The notes below the pieces were generated by a model. It searched no databases. It had not been told where the DNA came from and was given only the letters and a program-made list of their open reading frames with translations. A stretch of 64,000 nt of DNA from Draconibacterium sp. Its GTDB lineage: Bacteria; Bacteroidota; Bacteroidia; Bacteroidales; Prolixibacteraceae. A program made the translations under genes and the position numbers. The stretch covers positions 62,001-126,000 of the forward strand of contig WOYV01000070.1 in the NCBI GenBank assembly GCA_011620585.1. Direction: 5' to 3'. Positions 9,300 to 18,001 of the stretch are shown in pieces (positions within the stretch are counted from its first letter, which is position 1; each line of letters begins with the position of its first letter).

Positions 9300-9639
9300 C
9301 TTTCATACAGCCCGAAATCCTTTTGGGCATTGCCCAGTAACGTGGTAGGGTACAGGATAGTTTGCTTAACGGGGGAAGCCTCTACCTTTGTTCTTGTATT
9401 TTGATACAGGGGACTAAGCAGAAACAAGTTGAGAGACAAGGGTTTGTTAATAGGGTGGAGGAGAAAACACGGACAGAGAAAGGAAGTCCGCAGGACGGGA
9501 TAATCTCACCGTTGCTGACCAACATCTATCTGAATAAGGTTTAACAGGAGCCGTGTACGAGGCCCGTACGCACGGTTCTGCCTGTGAGGGGGATAAAGAT
9601 GGGATAAACGAATATTATCTTATCTTTACCCTACTCGAT
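9300..9639 (+). mobile_element. group II intron remnant (partial RT ORF plus domain V)
   Basis: TRTEKGSPQDGIISPLLTNIYLNKV* is RT-domain-like; 4 nt later a DV-like hairpin, then a possible domain VI and CCTACTCGAT 3' end. 5' limit unknown. Confidence 0.75.
9548..9578 (+). ncRNA. group II intron domain V hairpin
   Basis: GAGCCGU-GUACG-AGGCC-CGUAC-GC-ACGGUUC: 7-bp lower stem with AGC triad, 2-nt 3' bulge, 5-bp upper stem. Confidence 0.75.
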
Positions 9640-9673
9640 TTACTTTTAAACTTCAATTAAAAACGTAAACCAA

Positions 9674-10429
9674 ATGAATCTTTCAAGACGTAATTTTTTA
9701 TTTAAATCAACAGCCGGAGCAGCTGCTTTGGCCAGTATTCCTGCCATCGTTTCAAGTTGTATGGGTAAAACAAAAAACGAAACTTCTGACTTTTTTAGTT
9801 CCGGCGATGTTGTGCTGTTTCAAGGCGATTCGATAACCGATGCAGGCCGCGAAAAAGAACGACAATTACCCAATTCAGCCTGGTCGTTTGGAAATGGTTA
9901 TGCGATGATTGCCGCAGCCAATTTGCTTAACAGTATGCCAGAAAAGGAGTTGGTAATTTATAATCGTGGAATTAGCGGAAATAAAGTTTACCAGTTGGCA
10001 GAACGCTGGGATGCAGACTGCCTGAATCTGAAACCAAATGTTCTGAGCATTTTAATTGGAGTGAATGATTACTGGCACAAACGAAATGGCAATTACGATG
10101 GAACTGTTGAAATTTACGAGAACGATTACATGAAATTGCTGGAACGAACAAAGGCTGCTCTGCCCGATGTTAAACTGGTACTTTGTGAACCTTTTTATGT
10201 GCTTGATACTTCGGCGGTAGATGAAACCTGGGTAGCGCCAATGAAAGAATACCAGGTTGCAGCCAAACGCGTATCGGATGCCTTTAACACAATTTGGGTT
10301 CCGTTCCAAACCATTTTTGATGAAGCTGTAAAACACGCTCCGGGAACCTACTGGACCGGCGATGGTGTTCACCCATCGATGGCAGGCGCACAATTAATGG
10401 CCGAAGCCTGGCTGGCAGCAACTAAGTAA
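9674..10429 (+). CDS. SGNH/GDSL hydrolase family lipoprotein, Tat-type signal
   Basis: SRRNFLFKSTAGAAALASIPAIVSSC; GDSITDAG block I; DGVHPS block V. Confidence 0.85.
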   Translation: MNLSRRNFLFKSTAGAAALASIPAIVSSCMGKTKNETSDFFSSGDVVLFQGDSITDAGREKERQLPNSAWSFGNGYAMIAAANLLNSMPEKELVIYNRGISGNKVYQLAERWDADCLNLKPNVLSILIGVNDYWHKRNGNYDGTVEIYENDYMKLLERTKAALPDVKLVLCEPFYVLDTSAVDETWVAPMKEYQVAAKRVSDAFNTIWVPFQTIFDEAVKHAPGTYWTGDGVHPSMAGAQLMAEAWLAATK

Positions 10430-11731
10430 TTATCGAAGAGGTTTTAAAATAGCCGATTTGTATAGAAAAGTTTGGATGGTACCACGGGCAAGTACAAACA
10501 TCAGCATGCCCAGCCAAAGTGCATGATTTCCCCACAACGGGTTTAGGAAATAATATACCGGCGCAAATACAAGAAATGCAGAAGCGAGCAAAGTATTACG
10601 CATAGCTTTTGAAGCTGTTGCGCCAATATATACACCATCCCAGATAAAGGATGCAAAACTTGCAAGTGGTACCGCTATCACCCAGGGAATAAAGGAAGCT
10701 GCACCGTCGATTATATCTTGTTGTGTGGTTAAAAGTTGGAGCAATATGCGCACCCCGGGAATGTATAATAACGTGAACAGAACAGCGAGTCCGGTTCCCC
10801 AGTAAAATAGATGCCTAACTACCTGTTTTAATTTATCAAACGAACGGGAACCGATGTACTTTCCAACGAGTGCTTCTCCTGCATACGCAAAACCATCGAT
10901 AAAAAACGAGAAGAACAACAGGAATTGTAATAACAGTGAATTTATCGCCAGAATGGTATCGTTCATGCCGGCTGATTTTGAAGTAAAGAAAGTATGGACC
11001 GCAATGATGCAGAAAGTACGGATAAAAATATCAGAATTCACTTTAAAGAAATGTACCAAAGGCTGTAGTTTAAGTATGCTTTTTTTCGAAAGATATTGTA
11101 ACAGGTTTTTGTATCGTCTTGAAAAAAGGATCAAAGCTGTGATTAATCCGAGGTACTGTGAAAGAGCAGTCCCGAGCGCTACTCCGTCCGATTTCATATT
11201 TAGTATAAAAACAAAGAACAAACTCAAAATAATATTGACAACATTTACCAAAATAGCAATGATCATCGGGTAGCGGGCATTTTGCATCCCAAGAAACCAT
11301 CCGTTGAAAACAAAAAGGCTGAGTGCTGCTGGCGCCGCCCAAATTCGGATACGAAAATACTGATTGGCGAGTTGTTCCACTTCGTAGCTGCCTCCAATTA
11401 TCTTAAAACTGGCCCATGATATTGGAACTTGAAATAGTACCATTAAAATACCTGCAACCACTGCAACCAGCATGGCCCGAAACAGAATCGTTATTGTTTC
11501 GGTATTGTTTTTTTCTCCATAAGCCTGTGCGGTAAATCCCGAAGTGCTCATTCGCAAAAAGCTAAATCCCCAGTACAGTAAATTGAAGATAACTCCACCC
11601 AAAGCAATTGCTCCAATGTAAATTTCGGAGTTCATATGTCCCATTAATGCCAGATCGACCAAGCCCAGCAAAGGCACAGTTATGTTGCTAATTATATTGG
11701 GTATGGCAAGACGAAGTATCTTTTTGTTCAT
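10430..11731 (-). CDS. MATE family efflux transporter
   Basis: 433 aa polytopic membrane protein beginning MNKKILRLAIPNIISNITVPLLGLVDLALMGHM. Confidence 0.9.
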   Translation of the reverse strand: MNKKILRLAIPNIISNITVPLLGLVDLALMGHMNSEIYIGAIALGGVIFNLLYWGFSFLRMSTSGFTAQAYGEKNNTETITILFRAMLVAVVAGILMVLFQVPISWASFKIIGGSYEVEQLANQYFRIRIWAAPAALSLFVFNGWFLGMQNARYPMIIAILVNVVNIILSLFFVFILNMKSDGVALGTALSQYLGLITALILFSRRYKNLLQYLSKKSILKLQPLVHFFKVNSDIFIRTFCIIAVHTFFTSKSAGMNDTILAINSLLLQFLLFFSFFIDGFAYAGEALVGKYIGSRSFDKLKQVVRHLFYWGTGLAVLFTLLYIPGVRILLQLLTTQQDIIDGAASFIPWVIAVPLASFASFIWDGVYIGATASKAMRNTLLASAFLVFAPVYYFLNPLWGNHALWLGMLMFVLARGTIQTFLYKSAILKPLR

Positions 11732-11922
11732 GGTCTGAAAATGAGTTGCAAATATAATTTATTGAATATCAAAATGGCTATAAGCTGACCTACAGTTGTT
11801 TCTTTCGTACAATTTGCGTTGTAAAAAACTTAAATTCCGGTAATGGCTGGGGAGAATAAAGCCAGTCATTTATTTCTTCTATGAACAATAAAAGATTTTT
11901 ATGTGTTTTATAAAGCAGAATG

Positions 11923-11954
11923 TTTGGATTAATTCTAAATAGCCATTACATTTG
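11923..11954 (+). promoter_or_regulatory. Bacteroidota-type promoter upstream of sodB
   Basis: TTTG-N20-TACATTTG; sodB ATG at 11995. Confidence 0.6.
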
Positions 11955-11994
11955 TTTGCAGAATAAAATACATTTAAATCTTTAATAATATAAA

Positions 11995-12594
11995 ATGGCA
12001 TTTGAATTAGGAAAATTAGGATATAGTTTTAACGCGTTGGAACCTTATATCGACGCGAAAACAATGGAGATTCACCACGACAAACATCATGCAGGGTATA
12101 CCAACAATCTTAACGCAGCCGTCGAAGGAACAGATCTTGCCGGGAAAAGTATTGAAAAAATACTTTCGGGAGTATCTGGTTTTTCGGCCGCAGTAAGAAA
12201 TAACGGGGGAGGTTTTTACAACCATAATTTATATTGGGATGTTATTGCCCCAGGGGGTGCACCTGCTCCCGAAGGTGTTTTGCTCGATGCTGTCAAAGAA
12301 TCTTTTCAGTCATTAGAAAACTTCCGGGAAGCCTTCAGCAAGGCAGCTTTGACTCGCTTTGGGTCGGGTTGGGCATGGTTGGTTCTTCAAAATAATAAAC
12401 TGGTGATTTCGTCAACGCCCAACCAGGATAATCCGCTGATGGATGTAGCCGAAGTTCAGGGTACCCCGATTCTCGGGATTGATGTGTGGGAACATGCATA
12501 TTACCTGAATTATCAAAACAGACGTCCGGATTATGTGAATGCATTCTGGAATCTCATCAACTGGGATGAAGTCGCCAGGCGGTTTAAAGGTTAG
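11995..12594 (+). CDS. sodB: superoxide dismutase (Fe/Mn family)
   Basis: 199 aa; IHHDKHHAGYTNNLN, FYNHNLYW, DVWEHAYYLNYQNRRPDYVNAFW. Confidence 0.95.
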   Translation: MAFELGKLGYSFNALEPYIDAKTMEIHHDKHHAGYTNNLNAAVEGTDLAGKSIEKILSGVSGFSAAVRNNGGGFYNHNLYWDVIAPGGAPAPEGVLLDAVKESFQSLENFREAFSKAALTRFGSGWAWLVLQNNKLVISSTPNQDNPLMDVAEVQGTPILGIDVWEHAYYLNYQNRRPDYVNAFWNLINWDEVARRFKG

Positions 12595-12611
12595 TTGATT
12601 TTTGGTTTTTT

Positions 12612-12639
12612 CCCCGGAGCAGAGGCTCCGGGGTTTTTG
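12612..12639 (+). terminator. rho-independent terminator of sodB
   Basis: CCCCGGAGCagagGCTCCGGGG + TTTTT. Confidence 0.85.
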
Positions 12640-12665
12640 TTTCTATTAAGTTGTATTTTTTAAGG

Positions 12666-13388
12666 CTAAACATAAGAAGAATGTATTGCCTTATGAGTCC
12701 TGAAAATCTTTTGAAAATTCTGCTGAATACACTCTAACAATTGTACATCCAGTTTTTCTGCAAAAACACGTACAATTGTTGTTAATTTCCCATTTATAAA
12801 AACAATACCTTGTTCGGCATCGAATAATCGACAGGAACTATTGTTTTTGAGGCTCTCGAATATTTCATAAAACTGAGACGACGACAACTTTTGCGGAAAG
12901 GTGATATAACCTTTATTTTCTTCCAAAAGGTCTATGAAAATTCCTTCCTCTTCTTCTTCCATTTCAAACAATTTATGAATGTCTGTTCGATATTTTCCGT
13001 TAATCGATACGGGGGAAGCGAATTCAATACCTTGTTTCAAAATGCAATTCTGTAATTCCGCCAGTCGTCTGTAATCGGGAAAAAATTTCAATCTTATAGC
13101 CGGATGTTGCTTCTCATTTATATAAACAATAGCTGATGCAATGTTTAATTTATCAAGTGGGCAATTTTCGAGATGGTGGTTAAGGCTAAGAATTTCTTCC
13201 AAGAAATAGAATTTACGGGTAAACAGGAAAAGTGAATTGGGTTTAGCCTCATTGGGTCTTCCTCCATAATAATCAGCATAAGGCTGCGAAGCTTCAGCCA
13301 CACAGGTATCCTGAAGAATATTAGTTTTTATCACACTCAGAACCTCATATTTAGTGATTAAGCCACATACCTGAATTTGTGTTTTCAT
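12666..13388 (-). CDS. hypothetical protein with internal repeat
   Basis: 240 aa, intact; no family recognised. Confidence 0.6.
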   Translation of the reverse strand: MKTQIQVCGLITKYEVLSVIKTNILQDTCVAEASQPYADYYGGRPNEAKPNSLFLFTRKFYFLEEILSLNHHLENCPLDKLNIASAIVYINEKQHPAIRLKFFPDYRRLAELQNCILKQGIEFASPVSINGKYRTDIHKLFEMEEEEEGIFIDLLEENKGYITFPQKLSSSQFYEIFESLKNNSSCRLFDAEQGIVFINGKLTTIVRVFAEKLDVQLLECIQQNFQKIFRTHKAIHSSYV

Positions 13389-13552
13389 GACATTGGTTTT
13401 TGATGAGTTTTATTTTGTATGGAAACGATTTTCGTGTGTTGAAAGTTACGCCGGAGCCACTAATTATTATTGGCTGAATGTTCATTTAACAGTTTTGTTT
13501 CGACAAGGAGAATTTAGCTAAAAAACATGATTTTTATCCGCTTATAATTTTA

Positions 13553-13882
13553 ATGTTTATTATAGATTACATCGGTATTAAAAGGCGCTACATCAGAAGG
13601 TTTGGGTGGTTTCAGTTCATCAATAATAACTTCTATCTGGGTTTAAACGCCTTTGCCGACTTTGGGCGCGTGACGCAGAAAATCGACTTGTCAAACGCTC
13701 CGAATTCAATCGAAAGCAATGATTATTTCGATCCGGATACTGAAACGATGCACTATTCTTATGGCGCCGGGCTCAGGATTGCGATGAACGAAAACTTTAT
13801 TATTAAATGTGATTATGGTTGTGCTGCCGATGAACGCGACGGAACTTCGGGTATTTACATTGGGCTAAACTACTTGTTTTAA
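13553..13882 (+). pseudogene. truncated Omp85/BamA-type surface antigen C-terminus
   Basis: FINNNFYLGLNAFADFGRVTQKIDL...YGAGLRIAMNENFIIKCDYGCAADERDGTSGIYIGLNYLF; terminal aromatic beta-strand, no signal peptide or barrel N-terminus. Confidence 0.65.
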
Positions 13883-13907
13883 CGGATCCTAAAATTTAAG
13901 ACAAAAT

Positions 13908-13945
13908 AAAAAAGGGAGCATGATAAATTTCACACTCCTTTTTTA
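13908..13945. terminator. bidirectional terminator-like hairpin
   Basis: AAAAAAGGGAG...ACTCCTTTTTT between convergent ORFs. Confidence 0.5.
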
Positions 13946-13963
13946 TATCGTTTAAGTGCTTGT

Positions 13964-15694
13964 TCACAAGGTAATGCTTGTACTTACATTTTTAGCTTTT
14001 TGCGAAACATAAACGAAAGTTACTTTTCCTTTTCCTTCGATAATAAATTCATATTCGGCTGAACTGTGACCCGGCAACGCAAAGAATTGTATTTCAGGTT
14101 TTGTTTCTTTATAAGTTACCTTATCGAGTCGGTAATCGTCGATTTTGCCGCTGGCAATAACTTTCGCGCCACTTACTTTCAGGTGATCGATTGTGTACAG
14201 TTTGTCTTTTACCGCTTGTGCTGTCATGGTAGATAAGCCGTTTTTATTTTCCAAACGAATTCGAACGCGTTTTAAGTTGTTTCCTAAATCTTTGGTTTCG
14301 AATACCTTCATTTCCACTTCAGGCGTTTCGGTTGCTGCCAGTAAAACAACTGAAGCATTTCGATGTACAAGGTCGTTTAACATGAACGGGTGGGGAAGAC
14401 GTGAACTCATTTTTACCCAGCCACCGATTTCGATATCGCCGTACACCGGATGATGGAAAGGTTTCCAGTCGTGGTATAATTCGCCCTGAACAACATTGTC
14501 GTTGAATTTAAGTTCTTCCCGGTCGCGTTCGATGCCACCACCCCGTTCTTCATCATTGTATGAAGCCGCTTTGGGCTTTTCTGAATAAGTTTCCTGGGTA
14601 CGGATAAACAATTCGCCCACCAGCGAGTATGATCCGAAGACAAAGAAGAATTGTCCGTCGGAATCCCCGTATGTTGGGTACAAATCGTACGCCGGCATAT
14701 AAACATATCCGGGAGTTATTTTAATGGCTTCTTTACCGATAACATCATAGGCTGCTACATCCGATTGTGGAATCTGCGTCGATTTTTCTGCCGGAACACG
14801 TAACCACATTCCCCCGTTATTGTGGAAGGCAAAGTTCATGATAATATTGGGGTGTTTTGCCACATAATCGTTGATGGCTTTTAACCCGATTCCTGAGAGT
14901 GGAAAATTGCCGGCGCCACGTTGCACATAATCAGGCATCCAGTTAAAACCCCAGTTCCGGTTCGGATCCAAATACCCTTCGGCATCTTCGTTAAAACGTC
15001 CGTCGCCGTCGTTATCCATTCCTTCGGAGCCTAAAATGGTGTACTCCCCCTTTTCGCCGGGTTTTACGCGTACCATAATTCTGGGATCTTCAGAGTCGGC
15101 CTTGTAAGCACCGTTCGGATCTTTGATGCGCATCTGACAGATACTTCCGTCGCCGTCCAAATCGTCGGGAGCATCTTCATCAAACAAACCGTCGCCGTCG
15201 TCGTCTTTCGGAACACGAATACTACGACTTGAATTTGGTGTGTTTGCATCGTCGAAGAAATGGGCACGGCCATCTACGTTTACCACCGGAACAATGTAAT
15301 GCACGTTGCGATCGACTGCCTTGGTTATTTTTTCGTTTTCGCCATATTTGGTCAATAACATATTGGCATAATACAAACATACTTCTCCGGCCTGGATTTC
15401 GTTACCATGAATGTTTCCATCCACCCAAACTCCTGGTTTTTCGAGTTCGGAGCCTGTTTTTGAATTATTGATGGTAAGAACATAAATTTTACGGCCTTCT
15501 TCGCTAACTCCCATCGACTCAAGTTTCGTTAGGTCAGGATAAGCTGCGTGAAGAACTTCGAGAGCTTTTACCACGTCTTCGTAATTGTAATATCGGTCGA
15601 AACGAAGCGGGACTTCTATCTTTGAATCATCGGCAGCAAATACGGATAGCGCCAACGAAAAAATTGCAATAAATAAAAATATTTTGCGTGCCAT
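13964..15694 (-). CDS. secreted M14 family zinc carboxypeptidase
   Basis: 576 aa; signal peptide; DGNIHGNE zinc motif, DPNRNW, NFAFHNNGG zinc His, GELFIRTQE; Asp-rich DDDGDGLFDEDAPDDLDGDG insert. Confidence 0.9.
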   Translation of the reverse strand: MARKIFLFIAIFSLALSVFAADDSKIEVPLRFDRYYNYEDVVKALEVLHAAYPDLTKLESMGVSEEGRKIYVLTINNSKTGSELEKPGVWVDGNIHGNEIQAGEVCLYYANMLLTKYGENEKITKAVDRNVHYIVPVVNVDGRAHFFDDANTPNSSRSIRVPKDDDGDGLFDEDAPDDLDGDGSICQMRIKDPNGAYKADSEDPRIMVRVKPGEKGEYTILGSEGMDNDGDGRFNEDAEGYLDPNRNWGFNWMPDYVQRGAGNFPLSGIGLKAINDYVAKHPNIIMNFAFHNNGGMWLRVPAEKSTQIPQSDVAAYDVIGKEAIKITPGYVYMPAYDLYPTYGDSDGQFFFVFGSYSLVGELFIRTQETYSEKPKAASYNDEERGGGIERDREELKFNDNVVQGELYHDWKPFHHPVYGDIEIGGWVKMSSRLPHPFMLNDLVHRNASVVLLAATETPEVEMKVFETKDLGNNLKRVRIRLENKNGLSTMTAQAVKDKLYTIDHLKVSGAKVIASGKIDDYRLDKVTYKETKPEIQFFALPGHSSAEYEFIIEGKGKVTFVYVSQKAKNVSTSITL

Positions 15695-15696
15695 AA

Positions 15697-17697
15697 TTAA
15701 CCTCCAATCTTAATTTGTTTAACAGCATCGGTAAATACTGCCGATTCGATGGTGGCAGTAACATCACCTTTTTTAGATTTTAACAGCCATATATATTTTT
15801 TAACCTGGTTGGCACCCAGAGAACCTACCGGTGTGCGCATTTTGCCTTCGAGTAATTCGAAATCGCCAGCGAGTGTTAAAATTACCGGCGCTGGTTGGCT
15901 GTTGCGTTCTCCCATGGCTGTTGGGTATGGAAATGCGCCGTTGTTGGCTACATAAATCTCTAATTTGTATATGCCGGCTCCCATGTCGGTTACTTTTTCG
16001 CTTTCGATAGCAAATTTTGGAAGTTGTGCAGAGAGTTTTAATAACCACGGAAGTTGAGTTTTAGCTAACGAATCAATCAATTCGGCTTTTGGCGTGGTCT
16101 CCAGATACGGAGCATACCCGCCAACTTCTACTTCGCCCAAGGTCGGATGATTTATTTTTTGCCAGGCTACGAAGCCTTTTCCATCTGGTTCTTTTTCAGA
16201 GTAAGCCAGCAGTGCTTTGTCTTTTTCACTCAATTCCCCTTCTTTTTCCGGTTTTGGCATTTTTTTCATCATGCCTACCATCATTTTGGGTGTTACCTGG
16301 CCACTTTCCATCATTTGTTTCACGTGTTCGGCAGAAAATTGTTCGGGTGCGTTGTTGGCTTTTAGAAATGCACCGATTTTTTCATCACCCAAAGCCACAA
16401 AATCTTCGGTACTCATTTTTTCAACATCATCCATCGAAACAACCTCGCCGTCTGCTTTCTTTTCTTCTTTCACTTTGGCAACAGAGAAAAGACACATACT
16501 AAAAGAAGGAACTCCGAGATGATAATACGCCCACAATTCGAATGAACCATCTTTAGCAGGAGTTGGGTCGAGTAAATCGGTATTGAATTTTTGAGCTTCG
16601 AGGAACTTCTTATAATCTTCAGCATATTTTTTGTAGAAAACCATGTCTTCATCCAGTGGATTCACGGTGGCGCCAAGACCAAGGAACCCGGCCACCATCG
16701 AAGGTGTAACTTCCATACCCGCAGGAACACGGGCTTTAAACATCTCAATTACTTCATCCATGGAATACGATTTTGAAATATCGATTCCGAGCATTCTTCC
16801 GTAGCGCTCTGGTATTTTAATGCTTTCGAGGTTGGCACCACCTTTTCGTCCTCCCTTTGGCGGAACCAAACAGAAGTTGGATGTTCCAAGTGTATAAACC
16901 ATTGCAATGTTTGGTCGATCGTAAATAAAACGCATGATCCCGTATGTTTCAGGCGATTCTCCGGAGTAACGTCCGGCTTCCTGATTTGTGTAAGGAAATA
17001 AATGAGGGAAAGTAATTCCAATATTCACGCCGCCAACGCCGTCTTCGTTATACAGTTTATCCAGGTCGTTGTCGATCCCTTCCGAATAAACCTTGTATTC
17101 GCCGCGTTCGCCTTTGCTTTTATCCGCTTTGTCGAGAATACGCGCATCATTTTTAGAAACAATATATTCACCTTCCAGATCTTTTACGCGCATTTGTGTG
17201 ATCATTCCGTCGCTGTTCAGATCGTCGGGGCCATCTTCGTCGGTGGCTTCGTCGGCGTCGTTGTTAATTACAAGCATGTTGGTAGCTGCTCCGGTTTTAA
17301 CTGCTGCAAAATAATCTCTCGAAGCATCGGGGTTAGGGTGAGCCAGAATGTACCATTTCGTGTTTTGTGTGTAAATGGCCGAATCCAGTAACATTTGGGC
17401 AAAGTAGAGCGCACCTTCGGTTGCCAGCGGCACGTTTCCTTCGAAATTGGCCCCAACAAAAACAGCAGGAGCATCGTTCAGATTGGTGCCGATTTCAAGC
17501 ACCGTTACCGGCGCTCCACCAGGGCTTACGGCTACCTGGTGTAATTTTGTGTTGCTCTTGTTGCCAAGCTGTTTCAACACTTGTTGCACTTCTTGCGGAC
17601 TGTGATATTTGCCCGAAGATGCTGACTGGGCTGCCAATCGGTTGACCGGTATGATCAGACAGCCCGACAATAATAGAAAGAACAGTTTTTTTAGCAT
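15697..17697 (-). CDS. M14-like protein lacking catalytic motifs (predicted pseudoenzyme)
   Basis: Likely ATG at 17697 (MLKKLFFLLLSGCLIIPVNRLAAQ). Collinear with the neighbouring M14 protein, but HGNE becomes EGNV, DPNRNW becomes VNIGIT, and FAFHNN becomes VYTLGT. Confidence 0.75.
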   Translation of the reverse strand: MLKKLFFLLLSGCLIIPVNRLAAQSASSGKYHSPQEVQQVLKQLGNKSNTKLHQVAVSPGGAPVTVLEIGTNLNDAPAVFVGANFEGNVPLATEGALYFAQMLLDSAIYTQNTKWYILAHPNPDASRDYFAAVKTGAATNMLVINNDADEATDEDGPDDLNSDGMITQMRVKDLEGEYIVSKNDARILDKADKSKGERGEYKVYSEGIDNDLDKLYNEDGVGGVNIGITFPHLFPYTNQEAGRYSGESPETYGIMRFIYDRPNIAMVYTLGTSNFCLVPPKGGRKGGANLESIKIPERYGRMLGIDISKSYSMDEVIEMFKARVPAGMEVTPSMVAGFLGLGATVNPLDEDMVFYKKYAEDYKKFLEAQKFNTDLLDPTPAKDGSFELWAYYHLGVPSFSMCLFSVAKVKEEKKADGEVVSMDDVEKMSTEDFVALGDEKIGAFLKANNAPEQFSAEHVKQMMESGQVTPKMMVGMMKKMPKPEKEGELSEKDKALLAYSEKEPDGKGFVAWQKINHPTLGEVEVGGYAPYLETTPKAELIDSLAKTQLPWLLKLSAQLPKFAIESEKVTDMGAGIYKLEIYVANNGAFPYPTAMGERNSQPAPVILTLAGDFELLEGKMRTPVGSLGANQVKKYIWLLKSKKGDVTATIESAVFTDAVKQIKIGG

Positions 17698-18001
17698 AGT
17701 GATTGTTTTTTCATGTAATAAATCCAGAAACTCTATATCATAATTATATTTTATCAGGGCTTTTGGGTTCAATTGGTTTGAAAATCGAGTTCGGAAATTA
17801 CATTTTTTATGAATTAATGGGAAATTTCTTTCAATCTTTTTTATTAATCTTCGGCCGATTTTAATATTTGTCAATATTCTAACAGAATAGAGTCAACAAA
17901 ATATTCCTTTATCATTAGGAATGATATTGAAATATCTTGGCGATATGCTGAAATAAGAATATATTTATCATTCAATTTTAAAGCTAAACCAATTTACCAT
18001 T

